This document shows positions 35,083 to 48,664 of a DNA stretch of 64,000 nucleotides, piece after piece. The notes beneath the pieces are model-generated. The model ran no database searches. It had not been told where the DNA came from and saw only the letters and a list, made by a program, of their open reading frames with translations. How positions within the stretch are numbered: the stretch's first letter is position 1; each line of letters begins with the position of its first letter. The stretch is from Marasmius tenuissimus (lineage: Eukaryota; Basidiomycota; Agaricomycetes; Agaricales; Marasmiaceae), in contig JAQOTA010000047.1 of the NCBI GenBank assembly GCA_029532415.1, positions 682,001-746,000 of the forward strand. Reading direction: 5' to 3'. Position numbers and translations under genes: made by a program.

Positions 35083-36714
35083 TTATTGCTGGGGCGCACC
35101 TTGCTGCGTCCATTCTTCGTAGCGTGGATCCGGATGCCCGGCCGGCCGCATGGAGGTCAAAGATGTCGTGTAATCCTCCATGTATAACGAACGTTCGTAG
35201 CATGCGAGTCTTTCACGTCTGGCGTCGGGAGTTTCCTTAGGAAGACCAGCCAGCTCTCGCCTCAATGACCGAGTTCGAGCGTCCAGGCTGATCGTCCTTA
35301 TGTCATGACCGGAGTACCTAAAACCCTCACTCAGTTCGGAACCGCGTCAAGAAAATAGAAGGGTATTGAATCTTACCCTTCGGTCATCTCCGATATCTTG
35401 GCGTACTCTTCTTCGTTGAGGTCACTTCCCAGGCCAAACATTTTCAATAACTCCATGCGCTCCTGCGGCCCGGGTGGAGGAACATAAACCTGCCTGCGAG
35501 CTCTACTGCGGGTCAGTCACCTCAGGTACCGAACCTTCTTCGAGAACCAGGGCGCAGCACTCACCGTTTCCTAAGAACTGAGTCAATGTCCCATGGCGCT
35601 CTTGATGACAGAACGACGAACAAATCGCGTTTACCGTAGGACTGGTCAATGTACATCAGCAAACTGATCCTAATGAACCTTAAAGTCTCGGAATCTTGAG
35701 GCGACGTCGAGGGAGCCTTCTGAGTCAGGACTTCGAGGTTATTGATCATAATGAGGGTTTTGCTCGGCGGGCCCCCATCATCTCCTTCTTGGGGCGTTTC
35801 CTCCTGGCAAAAAATCCCCTGCAAGGATCTGCGAGTACCTTAGCAAGTACACGGTATAACAGGACATGAAGTGCCTACCCCGTAATTTCCTCCTTTTCTC
35901 TGCCCTTGACGAGCAAATCTTGGCAGTTCAGTTCCACCAGCCTGATTTGCGAGAATCTTGCAACCTCTGTGACGAGGGCTTCGATGAGCATCCTTTTACC
36001 ACAACCAGATGGCCCATAGAGAAGCGTTCCGTTGTGGACTGGGCGCCTCGTGTTCTTGAAGAGATGAGGAAACTTCAATGGTAGCAATATGGTCTCTTTG
36101 AGCGTCTCTTTCGCAGAGCTCAGGCCAACGATGTCGTTCCACTCCACTTGTAGTCCGCCGTGGGTGTCGCGGGCAGCGGACTCCGGTTGTGGAGCCCAGC
36201 TCCCGTTGGCCCTAAACCAGCAATCAGTGCCACGACGAGAACGCTCGAAGATGGCGAAAGAACCCACTGCACCACTACGTTTCCACCTCTTCGAGGAAAA
36301 GCGAGCGGTACGCTCGTGCGCCTTACAGCACCAAGGCTCGGTGCTTCCGTCGGATGTCTCCGTTTCAGTCTGTCAATCCTTGCCAGGTACTCTCTCATCT
36401 TCTCGACAATGAGGGCTCTGGTGGCGGTGTTCTGTTCATCTGCAACGTAGGTAGGGTTGAAACTGCTATGTGGGATAGAGAAACAGCGGTATGACTCACG
36501 GTTGAAGGCAAGTACAAAGTGAGGGAGAGATTCTAGGTATCCTACGCAAGCCTTGCCATCACTTTGAGCGATATCGAATTCAATAGCTTTCTGAACATGT
36601 CCAATCGCCGTCTGGAAATCATAAGGCTGGCATCGTTGAGCATCGGGTTGCGAAGGCCGTTTTACTCACGCTCAGGTGGCTGGAGGAGCTTTCGAGGTCT
36701 TCAAAGAGGATCAT
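35083..36714 (-). CDS. VPS4-like MIT/AAA protein with degenerate ATPase motifs (probable pseudo-ATPase)
   Basis: Spliced from ATG 36714. The MIT-like domain reads TAIGHVQKAIEFDIAQ, LESLPHFVLAFN and IVEKMREYLARIDRLKRR, then a linker, QVEWNDIVGLSSAKETLKE and ILLPLKFPHLFKNTRRP. The Walker A region is GPSGCGKRM where VPS4 has GPPGTGKSY; the lysine is kept but the Ser/Thr is Arg. The Walker B position reads TLIMINNLEVL where VPS4 has [11 protein letters not shown], so both acidic residues are Asn. Sensor region VVLSSRAPWDIDSVLRKR, QVYVPPPGPQERMELLKMFG and GYSGHDIRTI follow. The C terminus replaces the usual VPS4 C-terminal domain. It lies 258 bp downstream of VPS4 on the same strand and shares the intron position before the MIT helix. 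ATP hydrolysis is therefore unlikely; a regulatory or structural role is inferred. Confidence 0.85.
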
Positions 36715-36972
36715 AGAGCGAGCAAGAGGCTGTGAGAGGAGGGGAAGGTGAGAAAAAACGCGTCTAAAAACCCAGCAGCTTGCAGCGGGACTGCGGAAAG
36801 TGGGATCTGCTGCGGGAAACCAACTAGTCAATATTGGCAGGTCAACTCATGATGAGGAACGCAATGATATTGATCTCTCGCAGCGACTCAGGCTAGGTTC
36901 CCACAGACCGTAGACGATTCCAAATGTATAACCAAGGTAAGGACACAGATGTGTGAAATAATAATAATATCT

Positions 36973-38625
<1,653 letters not shown>

Positions 38626-39657
38626 ATGAACGTCGTCAGAGAGTAAAGATGCGAAAGGAGTGACAACTACGCCCGCAGACACTTGACTATACTGATACAC
38701 CGGCCCGGGGATTGCCAAATTAGGAAGTCCTTTGTTAGATGGCTTTCGAGCACAAACAATCGTTTTGCACTGGCATGCGCAGCTCACCTTCGACTTTGCC
38801 TCAGATCTAGCCAATGGCCTGACCGGCCCTCGTCTGTTTTCTCGCGGGCCCGCTCATAGTTCCGAAATTACGATCATTCCGCCCAATTATCTCTCGTCTC
38901 CCTTTTATTACTCTTCAACACATTTGAGCACATTTGTTCTCCAGCTCCAGCCGAGCTCGCGTCAATGAACTTTAACAAGCCTCGAGTCTTAATGTTACAC
39001 GTACGTCAGCTTTGAGCATTCAACGAGTACTCTAGGACCTCCGATTGCAGTGAGAATAGGAAGGAATGCGCGTGAATTTGCTACAATCATTGTTTTTGTT
39101 GTTATCATGATGATCTCCGTCATTTATGATCTCCTTAGATTCTTTGTTGTCTGTCTCCATTTTCCCATTGTTCTCTCCCCACGAATGGTGGATGGAACCT
39201 TGTTCAAACGAGGCCCTTACTGCTGTTCATTCCAATTGTCATGAGAGCCGCTTGGACCAGCCTCGTTCCGAATGTGGCTATTTTTTAAGTAATCAATCAC
39301 CACGATTGTTAGCATGCCGCTAACACGCGGCATTAATTGTGGCATGGTCTCTTACTTATAAAGAGCCTCGCGGACTTTCTACCTGCCCCTCCCTCCGAGT
39401 ACCTTTACCAAGGACTATAGCACCCCGCACCGCCCTGTCCAGAGTCATTCCCGGTCCCTCCCACACACACACTGCTTTCATCTGAACATCATCTGTGTCA
39501 TCTTACACGCCCAACAAACGCATCATCACGCCACGTTTTTGAAGAGTACTTATATAAAGCGATCGACTTGTGCCAAAGGTAGTATCGCCTCCCAACATTC
39601 CTTGCCTAACCTAACCCCGACCCCGTTTTTGCAGCCATACCCAATCTTGAATCCAAA
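38626..39657. promoter_or_regulatory. Divergent promoter region between VPS4 and the 39658 gene
   Basis: About 1.0 kb between divergent start codons. TATA-like elements on plus are acttataaagag (about 39353-39364) and acttatataaagcg (about 39547-39560), the latter 100 bp before the 39658 ATG and followed by pyrimidine-rich sequence. No gene is supported inside. Confidence 0.5.
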
Positions 39658-40183
39658 ATGCCTAGTGTAGCTCAACGAATGACCCGTAGCAAAGCAGCTC
39701 TAGCTGCGGAGCATTCAAAGAAACTTAGACCCGCCACGCCAGAGGACATATACTCATTAGGCGATCCGATGGAGAGTGATTCCACTTCGGACGAGCTCCT
39801 CCCGAACCACCTTGACGAGTCATGGTCGTATACTTTCCAGGTAAAGTCAACTACAAAGCTCCCGATTAGCACTTTTCCTGACTCCAAGCAGGCGGGTGAG
39901 TCTGTATGGGTCAAAACAGCGGGCGGAAACTGGGTGAGAGGTAAAGTCACTGGCGAAATCACACGAAAGGGACCCACACGAGAGGTTAGTTCCCGTTATG
40001 ACCCCTCTCCTTCGGTGAGGATGAACGACTCATTGGACTTCGCAGAGAGTGGGCCTGTATTATCCTGTCAGATATGGCACCAAGTTCCGCAAATACTTTG
40101 CCCCCATGAATGGCGAGATCAAGCCTGATACCATCCATACTAGACTGTTGCTTCAGCATGCGGGGTATGGCGGTGAACTATGA
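39658..40183 (+). CDS. Small conserved basidiomycete protein of unknown function (GESVWVKT...GNWVRGKV type)
   Basis: Two exons: from ATG 39658 to about 39984, then an intron with a gttagt donor and a cttcgcag acceptor. Exon 2 encodes RVGLYYPVRYGTKFRKYFAP-MNGEIKPDTIHTR and ends at TGA 40183. The Arg/Lys/Ser-rich N terminus (MPSVAQRMTRSKAAL) is followed by acidic residues. Then comes a compact beta-rich part, GESVWVKTAGGNWVRGKVTG, and the KFRKYFAPMNGEIKPDT block, which I recall from many short agaricomycete proteins. The repeated V-W-V / W-V-R pattern hints at an SH3-like barrel (inference). No known activity. Confidence 0.72.
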
Positions 40184-41132
40184 TTGATCTTGTCCTCTGA
40201 TTTCGGCCTCACCACATAGACGCGTCTATTTATTGACATATCTCACTGTACCCATATTAGTTTCATGCCCTTTACGAATACTCAGTACTACTCATCGACG
40301 AATCTTGACGGTACTCCGATGATATCAAAGTCCTCTTTCACTGCCCAGTGCGGTTTTTTTAATATGATGTCAGAGATTCTTGGATTTGGGGCGGTTTCGG
40401 GCAGGGCTCAGTGATCTACAGTGCTACTTTCCACTGGTGCCTTCAGTGAAGCAATCCAGCCCAATACCAGCCTTTCGCGTTTCGTAGATCCAGAACGTTA
40501 ACCGACGGAGATTGGCAGGTCGCTTTCGGGCTGGAGGCTGCTTCGAGCCGGCCGCCGCACGAAAGTTGCAAAATTCAAAAGCATTCGCGTGGATCCCTTG
40601 ACCTCCAACCAACTCCTTCTCAGCACTCGTTCAAATTTCTGTCAGTCCGTTAACAATCCAAAATGAACTCCAAGATGCCCTTTCACGAACTTAACCCGCA
40701 GTTGGGGCTGCCATAGTCTACCGAGCGAAAATATCGATTCTCGTGTCGAGTTCATATCCTTTCTGGTCATGGCTGTCGCACTGTAATGGAAGCCTTAAAT
40801 GTCTTCCAGTGACTGAAGGAGGGATCAATTGTGTTGATTCATAGTAGGTTTTTGCCCTAATATGTACGCGCTGCAACCTCACTCATTTCTTACGATTAAG
40901 TGCCCTGCCGCCTGCGGTCTTCGCGGCTTCAAGAGCTCTTGGTTAGTATTGCTCTGCTTTCCCGATTGTTCCATTGACACCGTTGACGGCATAGGCACAC
41001 CATGTAAAACGATTGCTCTTTTGCTCTTAATTTGCCCTGTGTCGATCTTTGGCGAGCCACGAAGTTACTATCACTGCACAGTTCGCAAATGTACTGTTGC
41101 ATCAGGAGGTAAGAAAACTGGCCCTGGCAACC
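40184..41132. other. Intergenic region, no gene supported
   Basis: About 950 bp with short frames in several directions (for example plus 40862-41182 and minus 40612-40424), none with recognisable motifs or splice partners. Confidence 0.35.
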
Positions 41133-41798
41133 CTAATAGTAACAGTAACGACGGCTCTTCAACAGATTCTGGGATAAACTAATAGGCAGAATACCGTGAA
41201 TCTGACGATTCCTGTTCGACGTGAAGGGCTGGGATTTGAACAAGTATTCATGATCTCGCCGCCCTGATCGCAGCTGAGCAGCCCAAGCATTCTGAGATCC
41301 TTCTGTTTTGGCAATCGGAACCTCTGCGCCTCTGCGCATGATTGCGAGTTGCCCTCGACGTCCACGAAACCTCATCTTTGTCAATGTCTTCCGATGGCGT
41401 TCCGGTGTAATCTCCTTCAGGCGAGGCTCAGGGTTGATTAGAGCGCCGCCCCTAAACGAAAATGTAAGTGAAGATTCATGAAATGACTCGGTGCCTTGTT
41501 CATTTACTTTAGGGATGGTTGTGTACTCCATTCTTGTTCCACAACGAAAGCTGAAACCTTTCGGTTCTTGCCAATTCCAGTGAGAGATGAAGAATGTTAA
41601 AGAAGCTTGGGGCCAACAACCAGATTCATTTCGAGAAATGGCGGTGCTCCCCCGGGATTTGCTTTGCCCACCGCCTATCAAGTGGCGTTTGATTTTCGGG
41701 TACCAGAGGCACCCTCTGGCCACGAAAGGGCAGAAACGAGCCACTCTTTGTTCTTCTTGACACTCCCAAGGGAGGTTTGACAGCGACTTCAAGGTCAA
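41133..41798 (-). CDS. Unassigned intronless 221-codon frame
   Basis: A single uninterrupted minus-strand frame, unusual here because most recognised genes are cut by introns every 100-300 bp. The start may be MTLKSLSNLPWECQ at 41798. The product is basic, with RGGALINPEPRLKEITPERH and KMRFRGRRGQLAIMRRGAEV in the middle and an aromatic/Ser-rich N-terminal half. No signal peptide or membrane segment is seen, and I recognise no domain. The texture differs from the neighbouring genes. It could be a young gene, a fragment of transferred organellar or foreign DNA, or a chance open frame; I cannot decide between these. Confidence 0.3.
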   Translation of the reverse strand: MTLKSLSNLPWECQEEQRVARFCPFVARGCLWYPKIKRHLIGGGQSKSRGSTAISRNESGCWPQASLTFFISHWNWQEPKGFSFRCGTRMEYTTIPKVNEQGTESFHESSLTFSFRGGALINPEPRLKEITPERHRKTLTKMRFRGRRGQLAIMRRGAEVPIAKTEGSQNAWAAQLRSGRRDHEYLFKSQPFTSNRNRQIHGILPISLSQNLLKSRRYCYY

Positions 41799-41880
41799 TA
41801 TAACCCATTCAACACCGGTCTCGAACGTTTTAATTCTTGGGTGATTCTTATGGGATGGATTGGAACGACCCTAACGTACC

Positions 41881-41892
41881 TCATATAAAGCA
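41881..41892 (+). promoter_or_regulatory. TATA-like element before the third Pth11-like gene
   Basis: The sequence tcatataaagca lies about 40 bp before the ATG at 41924. That is closer than in the other paralogs, so the 5' UTR would be very short if it is used. Confidence 0.4.
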
Positions 41893-41923
41893 GACTGGTC
41901 TCAATCAGCGTTCTTGGTCCACC

Positions 41924-43222
41924 ATGCCTGAGGCCCGAAACCCCATTGTAGGTTTCCCGGATCCTTTCAATAACCATGGCGATCGAAGTACGTCTTCCAC
42001 TACTGAAACCAGGGGCCCAAGCTGACCTATCTGCAGTTGTAATCACTTTCTTCTATGTTTTAGCGATTGTCCTCACACTTTGCCGTCTGGGGCGCCGACT
42101 TCGTATACATCGATTCTCGTGGGATGATTCTTGGGCTGCGTTTGCGCTAGCTCTGCTCGTGGCAAAAATGGCTCTTGATTGGACGAGAGTAGGACATGAT
42201 GGTGAGTAGTGTGTCCTCTGACGTTTGCAGAATTCTTGATGTTCGTGGCTCCCCAGTGAAACCCCGTACGGAAGACGACGTCGCTCAATTCAAGAGCGAC
42301 ATGAAGATGTTCTTCACGTTACAGACGAGCTTGGTATCGGCAATAGTGTGGTATGAGGCCCTATTGAGATCTTCGAATCTGGCTAATGCGTCGCTGGAAT
42401 CCTCCTTAGGGCCTCCCGAGTCTCACTCGCTCTCTCCGTTGCTCGCATTATTCCACCTGGAAGACTCCGAACTGCCTCAATTTGCGTAGCCGCGGGGTGT
42501 TTTCTCTTTGGAACCATGCTTGTGATCCTTAAATGCGCTGTCTGCCGCATCAAGTTTACGCCTGCAGGTCCGCACCCGATATGTCTCGGGGGGAGAGTCG
42601 CCATTGGCGTCCAGACCACTGGTTGGTCACTGTTCTTTTTCGAATCGAACCTTTGCTCAACTAAAACCTTCAGGCGATGTCGTTGCTTCCCTCATTCTCG
42701 TGTTCTTTCCTCTCTACGCTCTGAGGCTCGCGTCCGAGCTCCCGAGTCATGAACGCCGCCTCATTCATGCTCTTTTCGCAAGTACGATCTTGACGCTAAC
42801 AGCGTGTTTGTGCCAAGCAATATTCGTGATCAAGACGAACCGCTTTGCAATGACGTACTCCGGCTCGCTGGAGGTATGTCTCCACTTATCATAACGTTCC
42901 GTTTCGTTCATTCAGGCTCCCATTTTGGCAGACGTCAATATCTCTCATGGTCTGCAATCTTCTTGTTGTTGTGACTTTCCTGTACCGTCTTTTCTCTCGC
43001 CAAAAGGAGGAAGGAGAATACAACAGCGGAGAGGACATTATTGCACTCCCCACAGTTGCCCGTACTGGACCTGAAAATGTATCTCGGGCCCGGACTGATT
43101 CAGATATCTCCGTCCAGACCGATCTAACGGAGCTAGGAGAGACTCAGACGTACTCATTACGGACTGTCGATCTATGCAGTAGCGGTCCTAGGACGTCTGG
43201 GTCCCACCAGGATCGTAGCTGA
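41924..43222 (+). CDS. Pth11/fungal-rhodopsin-like seven-transmembrane protein (paralog 3 of 3, diverged)
   Basis: ATG 41924 begins MPEARNPIVGFPDPFNNHGD. After an intron with a gtacgt donor comes VITFFYVLAIVLTLCRLGRR and IHRFSWDDSWAAFALALLV. Further exons give DMKMFFTLQTSLVSAIVW, ASRVSLALSVARIIPPGRLR, FLFGTMLVILKCAVC, a loop ending GGRVAIGVQTT, and VVASLILVFFPLYALRLASE. LIHALFASTILTLTACLCQ follows, and then TSISLMVCNLLVVVTFLYRLF. The tail is Asp/Ser-rich with TDLTELGETQTYSLRT, matching the TRISDMYSLRTN region of the other copies. Exon boundaries and phases are the same as in the 28202 and 32057 genes, but sequence identity is clearly lower, so this is an older duplicate. The frame is intact. 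Confidence 0.78.
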
Positions 43223-44340
43223 CAAACTCGTTTGATTGGTCTCATGATATTCTAGGATGTTGGTTGGTTGACCCTCTGTAGTAACACTGTAGCATACTAA
43301 ATGTCTTACATAGTTCCTTCCGTAAAATTTTGAACACAGATTAACGTCAAGTTTGTCAAGCGTTTGAGGGTCCGAAAGTGACCCCGACGAAGCATGAAAC
43401 CGCACCGTACGGGTTCGATGTCTCCGGGGTGCATTGAAACCTTGCTCGGTGACCTGCCAGCGGCTTCTCCGACAGGCTCGAAATGTGTCACATCTCGAAG
43501 ACTCCCTCTTTTTTTTTTTTTGAAGAACTCCAACTCACAAGACTCGTCCCCGAATCCCTACTGGTGTATGCCATATTTACTTTCATATGTGGTTGCAAGA
43601 CTTACATGGCTCTGTAGTCTGGCCATATGGATTACATCCTTGGTCACCTGGTTTACTGCTTCCAATCGACCCTGTCCACCCAAGGTATACAACGGGAGTA
43701 GCCTTTCGTCGTGCCAAGTTGCAATTCCCGAAAAAATCAACGTCACTTCGTGGTGACTCTTTCATTATCTTGCCAATGCTACTCCGACCTTCCCCTTCAA
43801 AGAACGATGTCACTCGTGAATGCAGGAATCAAAATCCAACGGCGCATCGATCTCGAAAGGGATTATTGACAAATGTTGCATACAGCGGATGTTGCTTTGA
43901 CATTCCGCAGCCTCCGTCAACAGTTCGCGGCAAGCTCATTCGAGTTTTGGGTTGTAGCCTTTTAGTCAGGAGTGTTAAAGGGGTAGTACTACTGAGTATG
44001 GTATATATCGTGCATTAATTCGCTCGACGCTACATATATCATAGTACGGGAGGAATGGGACGCTAGTGCCATAAATAAACACGGAGACTTGCAAGTCAAT
44101 TGACGCTTGGTATCGGGACGCAGAGACTCGCAATAGGGTTGCTTGGACCATCATGATCGTTTTCCACGGGCATCTTCTTTTGAGCTGGCTGGTCACATAT
44201 GAGTCTTAGAGTGCACTTTTAGAGAAGTTCGGTGTGTGCCCAGTTGAGGACGTGGGAATAGGGGACTACCGCGGCGGCGGCGCAATTCGATTCTCGGCTT
44301 CAACCTCAGTCTTTCTCCATCATGTTCCTCACGGTCCCTC
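43223..44340. other. Intergenic region, no gene supported
   Basis: About 1.1 kb. It contains a 12-base T run near 43509 and overlapping short frames with no conserved features. Confidence 0.35.
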
Positions 44341-44465
44341 ATCCCTGCACTTTTAACTAGACGATCTATTTCTGCTGGCTTCGGCTTTGATGACTTTTTG
44401 GGGCAGTGAACATGTCTCGGGGATCGTAGATCGTCCCGAAGAAACAAAACCATCGCGTCGAAGAG
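44341..44465 (+). promoter_or_regulatory. Conserved 5' module, copy A
   Basis: This block contains ccctgca, gatctatttctgct, ttcggctttgatgacttttt, gtgaacatgtctcgggg, atcgtagatcgt and gaagaaacaaaaccat in this order. The same series occurs before copies B, D and E, and in reduced form before C. It lies about 60-180 bp before the ATG and is probably core promoter plus 5' leader. Confidence 0.6.
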
Positions 44466-44521
44466 TTCCCATTGCCAATCCCACCAACCCAGTACTACCC
44501 CCCTTGGCGGATTGGGAAAGT

Positions 44522-45977
44522 ATGACCCGCCCTTTTGCAAAGGCTGGTCTTATCGGGACGCTTTTGGAGTCCATCGTATACGGTGAGAGGGACACGCTAT
44601 CGAAAGAGGGAGAGCTTGAACTGATCACCCGAGCGTAGGATTATATCTTACTGTTTTCCTTCAGACGTTGCGTATTCTCCGCAGGAAGATAGTACCAGGC
44701 TTTGTGTTTGCTTATCTAGCGACAACTACTCTTGTTCTATTTGTCCTGATAACTATGGTAAGCTTCATAGCCGATCCCCCTCTTGAACCAAGCTAATGGC
44801 GAGTACAGAGACTGGCTGTGGATATACACATTATGACACAAACACTCACTGTCACGGGCAATGGCCCGATCCCGAACGCTCTTGGGTTACAAAAAATCAG
44901 CTGTGGGACTTATGTCTCCCTCACCATCATCGCCGACATTTTCATCGTGAATAACATTGTGTTCGAGGGAGAAAGACTTGGCTAACTGGTTCCAATGACT
45001 AGGTTTACCGCGTATTCGCTGTGTGGTCTCGAAGCCTAGTTGCCTCTGCCATCCCTTGCTCACTAATTGTTGCTGGCATTGGTAAGTACTTACATTACCT
45101 CACGATGGGCCGATGAGTTCAACTTGGTCTCAGTAAGTGGTGGGCTGCTGGTTTCCAGTCTCGGCGATTTTGGTCCGGACGAGCCTAGGGGTCTTTTCAC
45201 CATTTTTTACTGCATCACCCTTGTCCTGAATGTTCTGTGTACCAGTACGTGCCAGGCTCTCTGTACTGAAGGGATGTTCACTTATCTACCTTTGGCCATA
45301 GTCCTCATCGCTTCCAAGCTTTACATCTCGGATCGTCAAACCACGCTTTCATCTTCACTGAAGCTGAAATGGACGTCTATAATCGCCATAGAGTCAGGTA
45401 CGTCGTAATATCAGGTTTTTTTCTCTACACATACCAAATCGAAATTCCCCTTGCCCATGTAGCCGCCCTCTACTCGGCCTGTGTTATCATCATTGTTGTG
45501 TGCAACGTCCTGGGGGCCGATGATGTGAACCTCGTCTTCTTGTTGGCGGTACGTCTTGTCTTGAGTATGCCCCACTATCGATCTAACCTAAGAGCGCATC
45601 GATAGATACCTTCTATTATCGTGAGTTATTGCCTAATATGCAGTTTGCTGGCTCGTTGCTCAGCGTGTTTTATCTAGGGATTGACCTTCTCTCTGATCAT
45701 TGTCCGTGTTGTCGGATCAAGCGCAACGTCAAACAAGACGTTCACCTCAATCGATATCAATCGAAGTAGCGTTCTGCTGTTTTCTAGGCAACTTCGGACT
45801 GTCGGTGGAACTGAAATCGAGATGGGCGCGTGTTTGAATGGTCAAAGCAGTGAGAAGCCCTCGGTCGCTACGGTCCCAGCTGCGACGGCACAAATACGGT
45901 CGTCACCCTGTTTTCCCACGGCAGATGATGTCGAGAATCAACTTACAGTACGGGATACGAGTGGCCATCGGCAATGA
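44522..45977 (+). CDS. 7TM membrane protein of an agaricomycete-expanded family, array copy A
   Basis: Exon 1 starts at ATG 44522 (MTRPFAKAGLIGTLLESIVYG) and ends at 44582 in phase 1. Following exons read YLTVFLQTLRILRRKIVPGF, VFAYLATTTLVLFVLITM, CGTYVSLTIIADIFIV, VYRVFAVWSRSLVASAIPCS, SGGLLVSSLGDFGPDEPRGL with FTIFYCITLVLNVL, IASKLYISDRQ, ALYSACVIIIVVCNVLGA, a short PSII exon, and GLTFSLIIVRVVGSS. A Ser/Thr-rich tail ends TSGHRQ. The motifs V-Y-R-V-F-A-V-W, A-L-Y and G-x-x-F-S-L-I-I-V-R-V are those of a large uncharacterised agaricomycete 7TM family. About ten exons, all open. Function unknown; GPCR-like topology only. Confidence 0.8.
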
Positions 45978-46630
45978 TCATTGATACCGGTGGCAGGCGG
46001 GCCCGCCTTCGGACTCTGTCGTTCTAGTTGTTTAGCACCACCTTCCCGGATCCTCTCTGTATAGATAGTGTATTAGTCGTTGTGAGCTGTGTTCTCCTTT
46101 TCGGCAACCTACGAGCCAATATTGATATGAAGACGTATACCTGTCGACCACCAGGCGTAGAGACCTCCGCCGCACATACTTACCCGTTGAACAAGTAGTC
46201 GACAGCCTCCGACAGCTCACGGTAAAATTGAGGCGCGCTTCCAGCCTGTTGGAATCGCCCTCTAATCGTGATATTCAGTAGCCAGGGATGTTGGAAGACC
46301 GGTATTGTGGTAGCAATACCAAACACACCGCACCAGAGGAATGGGATACTGTATATAGACGGTAGGAACCGTACTTGTGAGTCAATTACCATTGGCTGAC
46401 ATCGGGAATTGCTTAGCGTTCAGGACTCAGTTAAGGACCCACGATGGACTTGCGACGGGAATCTTTTTTGAGCCTTTGAGGTGGCTTGTTGTAAAGGAGA
46501 ATCAGCCCGTGGGCTCGGCCCGGGATCGGCCAGCACGTGGGACTCGGGCATCGCTGTTGGATTTTCAGAGTCTCAGACTTGGGTCTTCAAAAGTTCAAAC
46601 GCTCGGCTCTTTCACGTTCCATATAGTCCT
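45978..46630. other. Spacer between array copies A and B
   Basis: 3' flank of A (ggtggcaggcgggcccgcc just after the stop, related to the 3' flanks of C and D) followed by the upstream region of B. No gene is seen. Confidence 0.4.
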
Positions 46631-46760
46631 CGTCCCTGCAATTATACGGGACGGTCTATTTTTGATACCTTCGGCTTTGACGACTTTTTGAGGGAATGAA
46701 CATGTTTCCAGGGGATCGTAGATCGTCATGAAGCGAAATAAAACCAGTCAAGGACACGAC
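46631..46760 (+). promoter_or_regulatory. Conserved 5' module, copy B
   Basis: The shared elements are gtccctgcaattatacggg, tctatttttg, ccttcggctttgacgacttt, ttgagggaatgaacatgttt, ggggatcgtagatcgtcatg and aataaaaccagtcaagga. It is the clearest copy together with D. Confidence 0.65.
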
Positions 46761-46807
46761 AAATCATCCCATATTCCCAACTGATATCGCTCCTCGACAA
46801 ATTCGAC

Positions 46808-48281
46808 ATGTCCAACCCATCTGCGAAGGCCAATCTCATCGGGGTCCTTCTGGAGTGCATCGTATATGGTGAGATAGCAACGCTATTGTGAGAATGAGAA
46901 CTTAAACTTACTCCTCACACATAGGCATATACTTTACCGTTTTCCTCCAGACGTTGCATATTTTCCTTAGGAAAGGGGTAAAAAGCTTTGTGCATGTCTA
47001 TCTCGCGAGTACTGCGCTTGTTGTGTTCGCTTTGATAACTTTGGTGAGGTCTATAGATTTTTCTACCCTAACCAAACTGATGACGCCGGGACGCAGAGGC
47101 TGGCCATAGACATAACAATTGCAGTACAAACGATTACTGGCACCAACGGCCATGGCTCAACGATCTTTCCCAAACTCTCACGGCTTAGCTGTGCGACTTA
47201 TGTCGCCCTCACCATTATTGCCGACATCTTCATCGTGAATAATATCGTCTTCGAGGAGGGAAAACCTATCTAACTGACCCCCAATGGCTAGGTTTACCGC
47301 GTATTCGCGGTGTGGTCTCGGAGCCTATTCGTTTCCGCCGCTCCGTGTTCACTATCTATTGCTGGTATCAGTAAGCATCCATCCTGACCCACGATAGATC
47401 CACCAACCTAATTTGTCTCCAGTAAGTGGTGGGCTCTTAGCTTCCGACGCCGGCCAATACGGATTCAACGAACCCAGGCACCTTTTCACCACTTTTTACT
47501 GCATTACTCTTGTCCTGAACGTCCTGTCCACTGGTACGCACTCAGGCGTCAAGCTTCACGAACATCGAGATGCTTACTTATCTACGTTCGACCCAAGCTC
47601 TCATCGCTTGCAAGCTGTACATCTCGGAACGTCAAATCGAGCTTTCATCTTCACTGAAGTTGAAGCGCACGTCAGTGATTGTTATTGAGTCAGGTACCTT
47701 AAGTCGTCGAGACTCCTTTTCAAAACATCCCAAACTGATACTCTTGCCTCCGTAGCTGCCCTCTACTCGGCCTGCGTCATCGTCATTGTGGTCTGTAACG
47801 TCACGGGAGCCGATGATGCCCACCTTATACTTTTGCTGACGGTCTGTTGTATCTTGAGTATGCTCTATTTTTATCTGACCCAAGAGTAACATGCCGACAG
47901 ACCCCTTCAATCATTGTAAGCCACTTCCTATATAGTCTGATAACCCATCGCTGATTGCATTCTCTCCTGCGTCAGGGATTGACCTTCTCCTTAATCATTG
48001 TCCGCGTTGCAGGCTCAAGCCGGAGCACAAGCAAGACATTCACCTCTATCGATGACAGTCGGGGGAGCGTTCTGCAGTTTACGGGGCAGCTCCGGACTGA
48101 CGATGAAGCCCAGACTGGGATGGACGCGTGTTCAAATGGTCAAAGCAGTGAGAAGGTTACGGTCGTCACAAATACAACGTCTGCGACCGTACAGCTCAAG
48201 TCGCCGCCCTCTCTTCCTGCAGACGATGTCGAAAATCGACTTTCGGGACCGGATATGCGGGGGTATCGATCTCAACAATGA
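46808..48281 (+). CDS. 7TM membrane protein, array copy B
   Basis: ATG 46808 gives MSNPSAKANLIGVLLECIVY, then IYFTVFLQTLHIFLRKGVKS and VHVYLASTALVVFALITL. RLAIDITIAVQTI, CATYVALTIIADIFIVNNI, VYRVFAVWSRSLFVSAAPCS, SGGLLASDAGQYGFNEPRH, LFTTFYCITLVLNVLST, ALIACKLYISERQIELSSS, ALYSACVIVIVVCNVTGA, TPSII and GLTFSLIIVRVAGSS follow. The tail ends DMRGYRSQQ. Splice sites occupy the same positions and phases as in copy A. No stop or frameshift was found in any exon. Same family and same uncertainty about function as copy A. Confidence 0.8.
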
Positions 48282-48664
48282 TGACAGGTGGGCTCGGCTG
48301 ATTTTTCGTCCCTCGGTCCCCCTTTGTATCAACACTAGTGGATTTTAACTATGCTCCCTTCCCCTTTGAGGAATAATACGCTTATGCATACTAGGAGATT
48401 TGTAACAGTCAACCCCATTTTACTTCAACTAAATGTTATCGGGCGCTCTGTATAAATCGCTCAGCGCTCCGGAGCCAGGAACTTGCAACGAACTTACATG
48501 GGTAACTTGCTTGCTGAACGAGAATATTTTCACTTGCTCGTCAAGTTGGCACGGGGACCGGAATTGGCCAGTTGCTGAAGCGCGTGGGACTCATCCACGG
48601 CGTCTTCCGAAACTCCATCATGATCCGAACCCCACATCGCGTCTTCGCCTCCAAAGTCCAAGAT
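48282..48664. other. Spacer between array copies B and C
   Basis: About 380 bp, 3' flank of B and upstream of C. Short frames only; nothing recognised. Confidence 0.35.

Noticed and set aside
41220..41285. tRNA-like segment on minus (gggctg ... ttcaaatcccagccc)
   Set aside because: Only about 60 nt from stem to stem. There is no convincing D-arm or anticodon stem, so it is too short and irregular for a tRNA call.
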